64,000 nucleotides of DNA, from contig JAKMEK010000046.1 in NCBI GenBank assembly GCA_022425945.1, forward strand, positions 1-64,000, given 5' to 3'. The translations under genes and the position numbers were made by a program. Source of the stretch: Flavobacteriaceae bacterium. GTDB taxonomy: Bacteria; Bacteroidota; Bacteroidia; Flavobacteriales; Flavobacteriaceae. A model generated the notes under the pieces. It was not told where the DNA came from. It was given only the letters and a program-made list of their open reading frames with translations, and searched no databases. Positions 55,685 to 63,265 of this stretch are shown here, piece after piece. Positions within the stretch are counted from its first letter, which is position 1. Each line of letters opens with the position of its first letter.

Positions 55685-55698
55685 TGTAAAATTTTACA
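55685..55698. promoter_or_regulatory. Perfect 14-bp palindrome between proteorhodopsin and blh
   Basis: TGTAAAATTTTACA lies in the 101-base divergent gap, 69 bases from the rhodopsin ATG and 18 from the blh GTG. It would overlap the -33 region of the rhodopsin promoter, so it is a candidate operator for a shared regulator. AT-rich palindromes can also arise by chance. Confidence 0.4.
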
Positions 55699-55716
55699 AT
55701 CAAAACTGAAGACTTA

Positions 55717-56631
55717 GTGATTTACGTCCTAAAAAAATATCAATTTCATATTTACTCGACATTTGTGTTCATCCTTTTGTCTTATTTGTTAAACCAAGCT
55801 ACACAAGCAATCGTGGCCGGTTTTATGATTTTCACCATTGGTTTAATTCACGGTGCGAATGACCTACAACTGATTCAAAAAAAAACCCAAAAAAAATCAA
55901 AAAAAACTTTTATTGAGTCACTCGTATTATACATTTTGGTTGTTTTGACTGGTGTTTTTTTGTTTTATATTCTTCCTGCCTATGGGTTAGTCTTCTTCGT
56001 TATTTTTAGTGCCTTTCATTTTGGGGAGCAACATTTGGAAAGTAAAGTGGAGGTTGCTAAATCATCTTTTTTCAAAGGGGCTCTATATATAAGTTATGGG
56101 TGTGCGCTCTTTGGATTGCTTTTTACCTTACAGTGGGAAAGTGTACATGCAGTGATTGCTCAAATATCTGGGCAATATATATCAAGGCAAAGTACAGAAC
56201 TGTTGTTCTTTATTGGACTCATTACTTTCCTTTTTTTGGGGCTGCTTTCTCGCGACTTACGAAAGTTGTTGTTTTTTGAAACTCTCGTACTCCTTTTATT
56301 GGGTTTTCTTTTTGTGAGAAGCACCCTGATTCTAGGTTTTGGCTTTTACTTTGTTGTTTGGCACAGTATACCATCGGTAAAAGATCAATTGAACTTTCTG
56401 TACCCCTCTGATCGAAATGGTGCATGGAAATACCTCCTAGCCTCATTGCCCTATTGGATCATCTCTGTTCTAGGCCTTGTAGGGGTCTATCTTTTTTTTG
56501 ACATTAAGTCCGCAGCCTTTTTACCATTGTTTTTCTCGTTCTTGGCCGCCATCACCTTCCCTCACACTGTGGTTATGGGTTGGTTGAAATTAAGTGAACA
56601 AAAAACCAATGGGTCCGCACAAGAATTCTAA
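55717..56631 (+). CDS. blh: Beta-carotene 15,15'-dioxygenase, Brp/Blh family
   Basis: Membrane enzyme that splits beta-carotene into two retinals, the chromophore of the adjacent rhodopsin. The 304 residues give about eight hydrophobic segments with conserved His candidates for the iron site: GLIHGANDLQ (His45), FSAFHFGEQHLE (His101, His106), YFVVWHSIPSV (His216) and TFPHTVVMGW (His283). The start must be the GTG at 55717, because an in-frame stop lies at 55687 and the next Met is at residue 37. Three A runs of 9, 8 and 8 bases lie at codons 54-64, coding a Lys-rich loop. Carotenoid synthesis genes are not in the window. Confidence 0.94.
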   Translation: MIYVLKKYQFHIYSTFVFILLSYLLNQATQAIVAGFMIFTIGLIHGANDLQLIQKKTQKKSKKTFIESLVLYILVVLTGVFLFYILPAYGLVFFVIFSAFHFGEQHLESKVEVAKSSFFKGALYISYGCALFGLLFTLQWESVHAVIAQISGQYISRQSTELLFFIGLITFLFLGLLSRDLRKLLFFETLVLLLLGFLFVRSTLILGFGFYFVVWHSIPSVKDQLNFLYPSDRNGAWKYLLASLPYWIISVLGLVGVYLFFDIKSAAFLPLFFSFLAAITFPHTVVMGWLKLSEQKTNGSAQEF

Positions 56632-56649
56632 AATTCCCGCAAAATAAAG

Positions 56650-56657
56650 TACCTTTG
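56650..56657 (+). promoter_or_regulatory. -7 box for ffh-folD
   Basis: Exact TACCTTTG on the plus strand, 18 bases after the blh stop and 18 before the ffh ATG. Confidence 0.65.
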
Positions 56658-56675
56658 TTTTTTCAATAACGCGAT

Positions 56676-58004
56676 ATGTTTGATAGTTTAAGTTCCAAAT
56701 TAGATAAGGCCTTTCAAGTCCTTAAAGGTCACGGTAAGATTACCGAAATTAACGTAGCCGAAACCCTTAAAGAAGTCCGTCGTGCATTACTGGATGCGGA
56801 TGTAAACTTTAAAATCGCCAAAGATTTTACGACCAGAGTAAAAGAAAAAGCCTTAGGTCAGGATGTACTTACCACGCTTAACCCAAGTCAATTGATGGTT
56901 AAGATCGTTAAGGACGAATTGACCGAGTTGATGGGCGCAGAAGCTGTAGGCTTAAATTTGTCTTCCAAACCGTCTATTATATTAATGTCGGGTTTACAGG
57001 GGTCCGGAAAAACCACTTTGACGGGAAAATTAGCCCTTCACTTAAAAACCAAGAAGAGTAAGTCACCTTTACTGGTTGCCTGTGATGTATATCGTCCTGC
57101 TGCAATTGATCAATTGGGGATCGTGGCAGAACAAGTTGGTGTCCCCATTTATGAAGATAGGGAGGAGAAAGATCCTGTGAAAATAGCCCTAGCGGGAATA
57201 GCTGCAGCAAAAGCACAAAACTGTGATACGGTGATTGTGGATACTGCCGGACGTTTAGCGGTCGATGAGGTGCTCATGAAAGAGATCTCCGAAATTCATA
57301 AAGCCATTACGCCTAACGAAACCCTTTTTGTGGTAGATGCCATGACAGGGCAAGATGCGGTTAATACAGCAAAAGCTTTTCACGATGTCTTGAATTTTGA
57401 CGGAGTAGTGTTGACCAAACTCGACGGGGATACCCGTGGGGGGGCAGCGCTTTCCATTAAGACAGTGGTCAATAAGCCCATAAAGTTTATTGGTACAGGT
57501 GAAAAGATGGAAGCCCTAGATGTTTTCTATCCAGAACGAATGGCCGACCGTATTCTTGGAATGGGGGATGTAGTTTCTTTGGTTGAACGTGCACAACAGC
57601 AGTTTGATGAAGAAGAAGCACGTAAGATCAACAAGAAAATTGCCAAGAATCAGTTTGGCTTCGATGATTTCTTGTCGCAAATCCAACAGGTAAAGAAAAT
57701 GGGTAACATGAAAGACCTCATGGGGATGATCCCTGGAATGGGTAAGGCTATGAAAGGGGTGGACATTGATGACGATGCCTTTAAGCACATAGAAGCCATC
57801 ATAGGTTCCATGACGCCCAAAGAGCGCAGTCAGCCCGATTTGATTAATGTTAGCCGTAAAAAGCGCATTGCCAAAGGTGCTGGTCGAGACATTAACGAGG
57901 TCAATCAAATGATCAAGCAGTTTCACCAGATGAGTAAAATGATGAAAATGATGCAGGGCGGAAAAGGCCGCCAAATGATGCAGATGATGCAAAATATGCG
58001 CTAA
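56676..58004 (+). CDS. ffh: Signal recognition particle protein Ffh (SRP54)
   Basis: GTPase that with 4.5S/6S RNA brings membrane proteins to FtsY and SecYEG. The 442 residues have the N domain, the G domain with MSGLQGSGKTTLTGKLALHL, VDTAGRLAVDEVL and LTKLDGDTRGGAALS, and the Met-rich M domain (about 300-442) that binds signal sequences and RNA, ending QMSKMMKMMQGGKGRQMM. folD follows after 12 bases. Confidence 0.98.
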   Translation: MFDSLSSKLDKAFQVLKGHGKITEINVAETLKEVRRALLDADVNFKIAKDFTTRVKEKALGQDVLTTLNPSQLMVKIVKDELTELMGAEAVGLNLSSKPSIILMSGLQGSGKTTLTGKLALHLKTKKSKSPLLVACDVYRPAAIDQLGIVAEQVGVPIYEDREEKDPVKIALAGIAAAKAQNCDTVIVDTAGRLAVDEVLMKEISEIHKAITPNETLFVVDAMTGQDAVNTAKAFHDVLNFDGVVLTKLDGDTRGGAALSIKTVVNKPIKFIGTGEKMEALDVFYPERMADRILGMGDVVSLVERAQQQFDEEEARKINKKIAKNQFGFDDFLSQIQQVKKMGNMKDLMGMIPGMGKAMKGVDIDDDAFKHIEAIIGSMTPKERSQPDLINVSRKKRIAKGAGRDINEVNQMIKQFHQMSKMMKMMQGGKGRQMMQMMQNMR

Positions 58005-58016
58005 AAAAGATAGAAT

Positions 58017-58895
58017 ATGATACGCTTAGACGGGAAAGAAACCTCCAACACAATTAAAGAAGAAATCAAAGTTCAGGTAACCGAAATGAAAGCCAAGGGG
58101 GAGCGCGTTCCTCACTTAGCTGCTGTTTTAGTGGGGACCGATGGAGCCAGTCTCACCTATGTGGGGAGCAAAGTGCGTTCATGCGAATACGTTGGTTTTG
58201 ACTCCACCTTGATTCAATTGGAAGAGACCATAACCGAAGAAGCTTTGTTGGCGCAAATTGATACCTTAAATAAAGACGAGCGTTTGGATGGCTATATTGT
58301 ACAATTACCCCTCCCCAAGCACATTGATGAAGAGAAAATTCTTCTCGCCATTGACCCGAAAAAAGATGTAGATGGTTTTCATCCAGCAAATTTTGGCCGT
58401 ATGGCCCTCGACTTAGATGCTTTTATTCCTGCCACTCCTTTTGGGATTATGCAATTGTTGGAACGCTACAAAGTTCCCACCTCAGGGAAACATTGTGTTG
58501 TTGTTGGACGTAGTCATATTGTTGGTCGCCCTATTAGTATTTTAATGAGTCAAAAAGGACCCGCTGGAGACGCGACGGTTACTGTTGCCCACAGTAGAAC
58601 ACAAAACCTAGCCGAACTCACGCGACAGGCAGACATTGTGGTTATGGCACTTGGAATACCCGAGTATTTGACCGCTGACATGGTCAAAGAAGGTGCTGCC
58701 ATCATAGATGTTGGGATTACCCGTGTTGCCGATGAGTCACATCCTAAAGGCTATGTAATCAAAGGAGATGTTGCCTTTGATGAGGTAGCGGCCAAGGCAA
58801 GTTATATTACTCCAGTTCCTGGAGGTGTCGGACCCATGACCATCGCCATGCTCTTAAAAAACACCCTTTTGGCTAGACAGTGGAATCAAGCTTAG
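58017..58895 (+). CDS. folD: Bifunctional methylenetetrahydrofolate dehydrogenase/cyclohydrolase
   Basis: Interconverts methylene-, methenyl- and formyl-tetrahydrofolate for purine, Met-tRNA and one-carbon metabolism. The 292 residues show VGTDGASLTYVGSKVRSCEY with the catalytic Tyr-x3-Lys, DGYIVQLPLPKHIDEEKIL, GFHPANFGRM, VVVGRSHIVGRPISILM (NADP fold) and TPVPGGVGPMTIAMLLKNT. It is co-transcribed with ffh. Its last 23 bases overlap the end of a convergent membrane-protein gene. Confidence 0.98.
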   Translation: MIRLDGKETSNTIKEEIKVQVTEMKAKGERVPHLAAVLVGTDGASLTYVGSKVRSCEYVGFDSTLIQLEETITEEALLAQIDTLNKDERLDGYIVQLPLPKHIDEEKILLAIDPKKDVDGFHPANFGRMALDLDAFIPATPFGIMQLLERYKVPTSGKHCVVVGRSHIVGRPISILMSQKGPAGDATVTVAHSRTQNLAELTRQADIVVMALGIPEYLTADMVKEGAAIIDVGITRVADESHPKGYVIKGDVAFDEVAAKASYITPVPGGVGPMTIAMLLKNTLLARQWNQA

Positions 58896-59760
58896 GGTGC
58901 TCCATAGCGTTGTAAATCTTTAAAATCAATAGCGCAAAGCTTACTCCTGTAAGGATTAGAATCATGCTTAAAAAGCCCTCTGCTGAGAACGAGAGTCTGA
59001 TGAGAATGGTTGCGATGATAAAGCCGGTATTTCGAATAAGTTTTGAATACTGCTCGGTGTAACGAAACGAAATCAGTAGAATAACTACATCGGCTAAAAT
59101 CAAGAGGGTGAAAAACTGATTAAAAAATAAGCTATCGAGGTTGCGAACGGATTGCTGGTTGATCATGTCCATGATCCATTTACCAAAGGTTGACAAGGAC
59201 ATTATGCCGAGCACAAAAAAGAGGCAGACACTCACAATTTTTTTGGAGGAAATAAAGCGCAATAAACTGGGGTCCTCCGTTGGTCGTTCGGGAAGACGCA
59301 TTTTGTTTTTATTGAATAAAAAGATGAGTAGGAACAACAATAAAAACCCAAAGAGATCAACGATTAATTCTAGGTTTTGATTGCTTAACATCCATTCACC
59401 TGCCAAGTTCATTTGTGGGATGTCTTTGAATATTTTTCGAATCACAATCAAGGATATAATTTCAAATTGTTTGGAGACACAGGAGGTGAAAGAGCGCGGA
59501 AGATAAAACAACAGTAGATAAACTTCGTAGATCAAAATCAACGAAAAAGGCGTGTAAATAGCAGAAATTGGATCGGAAAGTAAATCTTGGTTTAGCGCAT
59601 CGAATAGCACAATTCCTTGTGATTTTAAGCCAATCAATCCTAAGTGAATTAGAAAACCAATTCCGGCCAGAAGTAGAATGGTATTTTCGAAGCCTTTGCG
59701 GATTTTGGGGGCAAACACTGCAGAAAAAAGGCTATTGAAACGCGAGCGAAATGAATTCAT
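58873..59760 (-). CDS. Integral membrane protein of unknown function
   Basis: I do not recognise the family. The ATG at 59760 gives 295 residues with about seven hydrophobic segments (for example LLAGIGFLIHLGLIGL, PFSLILIYEVYLLLFYLP, LFGFLLLFLLIFLF, VSVCLFFVLGIMSLS, FFTLLILADVVILLIS, GVSFALLILKIY) and a charged N-terminus. The pattern of paired helices and basic loops could suit a channel or sensor, but no pore or catalytic motif is evident. It starts one base after the VOC gene stop, so they form an operon. It overlaps folD tail to tail by 23 bases. The frame extends to a TTG at 59772, less likely. Confidence 0.75.
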   Translation of the reverse strand: MNSFRSRFNSLFSAVFAPKIRKGFENTILLLAGIGFLIHLGLIGLKSQGIVLFDALNQDLLSDPISAIYTPFSLILIYEVYLLLFYLPRSFTSCVSKQFEIISLIVIRKIFKDIPQMNLAGEWMLSNQNLELIVDLFGFLLLFLLIFLFNKNKMRLPERPTEDPSLLRFISSKKIVSVCLFFVLGIMSLSTFGKWIMDMINQQSVRNLDSLFFNQFFTLLILADVVILLISFRYTEQYSKLIRNTGFIIATILIRLSFSAEGFLSMILILTGVSFALLILKIYNAMEHPKLDSTV

Positions 59761-59761
59761 T

Positions 59762-60184
59762 TTAAGTGGCAAATAATTGATCGATATGTTTAAAGCTTTT
59801 GAATTCTAACGCATTACCCGAGGGGTCAAAAAAGAACATCGTTAGTTGTTCTCCGGGTAGGCCTTCAAAACGAAGGTAGGGGGCAATTTGAAATTCAATG
59901 TTAATATCCATCAATTTTTGGCTAAAAGAGTGAAAGGTATCCCACTCCAAAACAACCCCAAAGTGGGGGATAGGTACTGCTTTTCCATCCACTTCATTGA
60001 AGTGGTTTAGCCCTTTGTGACTTTTGTCTTCGTGCAAGACCAATTGGTGCCCAAAAAAATTATAATCTGCCCATTGGTCGCTGGAACGTCCAGGAATACC
60101 TCCCAGAATGTCTTCATAGAAACGCTTAGCGGCATTTAGATCGTTTACGGGAATTGCTAAATGGAAAGGGGTGAGTTCAGCCAT
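59762..60184 (-). CDS. VOC-superfamily (glyoxalase/dioxygenase-like) protein
   Basis: A small metal-dependent fold of 140 residues from the ATG at 60184. It has FHLAIPVNDLNAAKRFYEDI, GHQLVLHED, IPHFGVVLEWD and FFDPSGNALEFKSF. His8, His74 and Glu127 lie at metal-ligand positions of the superfamily, so it may be active, but glyoxalase, isomerase and resistance roles cannot be separated by sequence. A longer frame to 60217 is disfavoured: a near-match box TACCTTTA lies at 60188-60195, just before the ATG. Confidence 0.88.
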   Translation of the reverse strand: MAELTPFHLAIPVNDLNAAKRFYEDILGGIPGRSSDQWADYNFFGHQLVLHEDKSHKGLNHFNEVDGKAVPIPHFGVVLEWDTFHSFSQKLMDINIEFQIAPYLRFEGLPGEQLTMFFFDPSGNALEFKSFKHIDQLFAT

Positions 60185-60228
60185 ACGTAAAGGTAAACAA
60201 TTTTTAATGGAGGGCATTTAGAAAGCCT

Positions 60229-60236
60229 TATCTTTG
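60229..60236 (+). promoter_or_regulatory. -7 box for queE
   Basis: Exact TATCTTTG on the plus strand, ending 7 bases before the first queE ATG (60244); the next in-frame ATG is at 60253. Confidence 0.65.
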
Positions 60237-60243
60237 CGGTTCT

Positions 60244-60873
60244 ATGGATAAGATGACCGCTCAAGATGTAGCCGCAGGAACCGCTTTACCTTTAATGGAA
60301 GCGTTTTATACCCTTCAAGGAGAAGGATTTCACAAAGGTAGTGCAGCCTATTTTATTCGCATTGGCGGATGTGATGTGGGTTGCCATTGGTGTGATGTGA
60401 AAGAAAGTTGGGATGCTGAGAAGCACCCGCCAACTGCCTTAACCAAGATAGTTGAAGATGCCCACCGCTATTCTAAAACCATTGTGGTTACCGGGGGTGA
60501 GCCTTTGATGTGGGACATGGATCCTTTAACCGCTGCCTTAAAAGCGAAGGGAATGAATACTCACATAGAAACTTCTGGAGCTTATGCTTTGACTGGGCAT
60601 TGGGATTGGTTTTGTCTTTCGCCTAAAAAGAATAAACTCCCCACTGCGGAAGCTGCAGCGCGCGCCGATGAACTCAAAGTAATTATTTACAACAAGGATG
60701 ATTTTCGCTTTGCGGAAGAACAGGCCAAAACAGTAAGTCCGAACTGTGTTTTATACCTTCAGCCAGAGTGGAGTAAACGTGATCAAATGATGCCTTTGAT
60801 GGTAGATTATGTGTTGGAAAATCCGCAATGGAAAGTTTCGTTACAGACGCATAAATACCTTAAGATTCCATAG
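60244..60873 (+). CDS. queE: 7-carboxy-7-deazaguanine synthase (radical SAM)
   Basis: Makes 7-carboxy-7-deazaguanine from 6-carboxytetrahydropterin in the queuosine/preQ0 pathway. The 209 residues carry the iron-sulphur motif Cys43-x3-Cys47-x2-Cys50 (GGCDVGCHWCDVKESWD), YTLQGEGFHKGSAAYFIRIG before it, TGGEPLMWDMDPL and HIETSGAYAL after it, and a C-terminal YLQPEWSK. Its length and the CX3CX2C spacing suit QueE of Bacteroidota. queC, queD and queF are not in the window. It overlaps the end of the next, convergent gene by 14 bases. Confidence 0.94.
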   Translation: MDKMTAQDVAAGTALPLMEAFYTLQGEGFHKGSAAYFIRIGGCDVGCHWCDVKESWDAEKHPPTALTKIVEDAHRYSKTIVVTGGEPLMWDMDPLTAALKAKGMNTHIETSGAYALTGHWDWFCLSPKKNKLPTAEAAARADELKVIIYNKDDFRFAEEQAKTVSPNCVLYLQPEWSKRDQMMPLMVDYVLENPQWKVSLQTHKYLKIP

Positions 60874-61600
60874 GAGTAAGGCGCGCAAGATAATCTTCGT
60901 TTTCTCCGTCCATTATTTTTTCACACTTTAATCCGGCTAAATCAGCCAGTTGGTTTAGGTTCTCGTAATCCAAGTACAGCCAAGGGAATTCCTCTGTGGC
61001 TCCACCAAAACCAATTCCGTAATCGACTTCTCCGAAATAACCTTCGTCATTTAGCCAACTTTCTTGATCCTCATCCTCAAACAAATAAATTAAGTTAGAA
61101 GAGTCCAAAAGAATTTGTCCTTTGGGGTTCATCAAACTTTTCAGATGAACCAATAGAGGGTAAACGCCTTTGAGTGTTTTGGCTACGCCAAGTCCATTCA
61201 TCAGCAATAATAAAGTATCAAATTTTTCGGTTGAATAATCCATGATGGAGGCACAAACAGTTTTGTGAACTCCTCTTGATTTAGCCACCGAGATTGCTCC
61301 ATTCGAAACATCTAGTCCGGTGACAGCTAGATTGCGTTTATTTTGAATGTATAAAGCATGGCTTCCGCTACCACAGCCGATGTCCAGTACTTTTCCTCGA
61401 CTCAATTCAATGGCCTTTTGTTCTAGTTTTGGCATGCCCGCATAGTCTCTAAAAAAATAGGAGAGGGGCACAGGATCTTCCTCTGTTAGGTTGGTCCAAG
61501 TAATGAGTTCTTGTGATCCAGGATTGTGATGATAATCTGCCAGAGCTTTTCCAAAAAGGTCGTTCAAAATAGCGTAGTTTTGTTTAAAATTCATTTGCAT
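60860..61600 (-). CDS. SAM-dependent methyltransferase, class I, unknown substrate
   Basis: The 246 residues have the SAM-binding loop VLDIGCGSGSHALYIQ, VTGLDVSNGAISVAKSRG, a middle FDTLLLLMNGLGVAKTL and a C-terminal GFGGATEEFPWLYLDYENLN. The substrate cannot be read. Two ATGs are available, at 61600 and 61594. An exact promoter box, TATCTTTG at 61634-61641, lies inside the divergent gene, leaving a leader of about 30 bases. It overlaps queE at its 3' end. Confidence 0.88.
   Translation of the reverse strand: MQMNFKQNYAILNDLFGKALADYHHNPGSQELITWTNLTEEDPVPLSYFFRDYAGMPKLEQKAIELSRGKVLDIGCGSGSHALYIQNKRNLAVTGLDVSNGAISVAKSRGVHKTVCASIMDYSTEKFDTLLLLMNGLGVAKTLKGVYPLLVHLKSLMNPKGQILLDSSNLIYLFEDEDQESWLNDEGYFGEVDYGIGFGGATEEFPWLYLDYENLNQLADLAGLKCEKIMDGENEDYLARLTPMES
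61575..61582 (+). promoter_or_regulatory. -7 box for the cysteine-cluster gene
   Basis: Exact TAGTTTTG on the plus strand, 16 bases upstream of the ATG at 61599 and inside the coding region of the divergent methyltransferase. Confidence 0.55.
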
Positions 61601-62090
61601 GCGCGATCAATTGGAGCAACTGCCGCAACAGGTCAAAGATACGGCAAGCCAGACCAAAAAGTTTTTTCAAAAGCTAAAAAAGCGTCCACCAAAGAAATTG
61701 GACGAGCTCACCTTAGCTATTCATGAAGAGGTTTTTGCAGAAACCAATTGCATGGACTGTGCTAATTGTTGCAAAACAACCGGTCCCTTGTTTGAGCGAA
61801 AAGACATTGGTCGAATCGCAAAGTATTTGCGCATGAAACCCGCACAGTTTGAAGCAAATTATTTGCGGATTGACGAAGATAATGATTGGGTTTTGCAAAG
61901 TGTACCTTGTCCCTTTTTGGCCGAAGACAATGCCTGTTCTATATACGATGTACGTCCAAAGGCTTGCCGGGAATTCCCTCATACCGATCGACCAAAAATT
62001 CATCAAATCGCGGAACATACACTCAAGAATGTTGCCATTTGCCCTGCAGCTTTTACCATAGTCGAAAAGATGAAAGAACGGCTGCCCTAG
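61599..62090 (+). CDS. YkgJ-type zinc/iron-chelating cysteine-cluster protein
   Basis: The 163 residues carry the UPF0153/CxxCxxCC family pattern: Cys51-x2-Cys54-x2-Cys57-Cys58 (NCMDCANCCKTTGP), PCPFLAEDNACSIYDVRPKACREFP (given here in two parts: PCPFLAEDNACSIYDVRP and KACREFP) and a late Cys148. Eight cysteines imply a bound zinc or iron-sulphur group; the role is unknown. The first 40 residues are a basic helical lead. Its start codon shares CATG with that of the divergent methyltransferase, and its stop shares CTAG with that of the convergent NamZ-like gene. Confidence 0.9.
   Translation: MRDQLEQLPQQVKDTASQTKKFFQKLKKRPPKKLDELTLAIHEEVFAETNCMDCANCCKTTGPLFERKDIGRIAKYLRMKPAQFEANYLRIDEDNDWVLQSVPCPFLAEDNACSIYDVRPKACREFPHTDRPKIHQIAEHTLKNVAICPAAFTIVEKMKERLP
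61634..61641 (-). promoter_or_regulatory. -7 box for the methyltransferase gene
   Basis: Exact TATCTTTG on the minus strand, 33 bases upstream of the ATG at 61600 and inside codons 12-15 of the divergent cysteine-cluster gene. Confidence 0.55.
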
Positions 62091-63262
62091 TTGGGGTAGA
62101 GTAGGTATTTTTTTCGCACTTCTTTGAATTCGGCTAGTTGCGGTTCCCAGCTCGCTCTTATTGCTTTTTCTGTCCAGCCATTTTGAATTTGGTTCTCGAG
62201 TGATTTTGTTCCAGAAAGTTTAACAAATCTTGCGCTGAAGAAATTTTCTTTATCAGGAAAATCTGCGTAAGCTTTCATTAGCCATTTCAATTCCAGTCGA
62301 TTTAGCTTTGGATGGTTGGACAGGTCTTCTCCCCAGCATTTTTCTCCCTCTAGTTTTGGTTTTTTTGCTCCAAAATTTGGTTGTGGAATAAACGAATAGT
62401 CTCCTTTGAATGATGGGTGCCCATAGCCTTGAAATTGTTTTTCTGTCCCCCGTCCAATACTCACAGGAGTTTGCTCAAACAGACAAAGACTTGGGTAAAG
62501 GTTTATGGCCTGTGCATTCGGTAAATTTGGAGAGGGGCGAAGCGGAAGCTCGTAATTGGATTGGTGCGAATAAGCTTTATTCTTAATGACAGTTAATTCG
62601 GTTTGAATGCCGTTGATTAGCCATTTTTCGCCATTGATCATCTTGGCAAATTCTCCGAGGGTTAATCCGTGGACAATGGGGATGTTGTGTTTCCCCAGAT
62701 AGCCTTTGTATGCGTCTTCCATGACTGGGCCGTCTACATAATGGCCATTGGGATTTGGACGATCTAAAATAATCATTGGTGTAGTGTTTTCTGCGCAGGC
62801 TTCCATTACCAAATGAAGTGTAGAAAGGTAGGTGTAAAAGCGGGCACCTACGTCTTGCAAATCAAACAATATTGCATCAATGTTTTTGAGGTGTTCAGGA
62901 CGCGGTTTTCTGTTTTTTCCATGCAATGAAATGATTGGGATCTGGGTAAGAGAATCGATTTCATCACGGATGAGCGCGCCATTGTCTTCTCGACTGCGGA
63001 AACCGTGTTCTGGCGCGAAAATTGTTATAATTTCAATACCATGCGAGCGTAAGGTGTCAATTAGGTGTACAGCTTTTTCTTCAGTGTAAACTTGACTGGC
63101 TGCATGAGCAACTACGCCAATCTTTTTCCCTTTTAGCATTGGGAGGTAGGTGTTGAGGTCCTGTGCCCCGGGATGAACCTGAGCCGCCAAAGGTATTATT
63201 GTGTAAAGGCTTATTATAAACCCTAATAAAAATGTATTTTTGAGGAAACGGAAAGGAAGCAT
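62087..63262 (-). CDS. NamZ-family (DUF1343) exo-beta-N-acetylmuramidase
   Basis: Members of this family (NamZ of Bacillus subtilis) release N-acetylmuramic acid from peptidoglycan fragments. The 391 residues begin with a signal peptide (IISLYTIIPLAAQ) and show KKIGVVAHAASQVYTEEKA, IITIFAPEHGFRSREDNGA, DAILFDLQDVGARFYTYLST, MIILDRPNPNGHYVDGPVME and FEQTPVSIGRGTEKQFQGYG, the conserved blocks of the family. It should act in the periplasm, in cell-wall recycling. Other recycling genes are not in the window. Its start lies 3 bases from the divergent permease start. Confidence 0.9.
   Translation of the reverse strand: MLPFRFLKNTFLLGFIISLYTIIPLAAQVHPGAQDLNTYLPMLKGKKIGVVAHAASQVYTEEKAVHLIDTLRSHGIEIITIFAPEHGFRSREDNGALIRDEIDSLTQIPIISLHGKNRKPRPEHLKNIDAILFDLQDVGARFYTYLSTLHLVMEACAENTTPMIILDRPNPNGHYVDGPVMEDAYKGYLGKHNIPIVHGLTLGEFAKMINGEKWLINGIQTELTVIKNKAYSHQSNYELPLRPSPNLPNAQAINLYPSLCLFEQTPVSIGRGTEKQFQGYGHPSFKGDYSFIPQPNFGAKKPKLEGEKCWGEDLSNHPKLNRLELKWLMKAYADFPDKENFFSARFVKLSGTKSLENQIQNGWTEKAIRASWEPQLAEFKEVRKKYLLYPN
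63235..63242 (+). promoter_or_regulatory. -7 box for the LolC/LolE-type permease gene
   Basis: Exact TATTTTTG on the plus strand, 23 bases upstream of the TTG start at 63266 and inside the signal-peptide codons of the divergent NamZ-like gene. Confidence 0.55.
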
Positions 63263-63265
63263 CTT

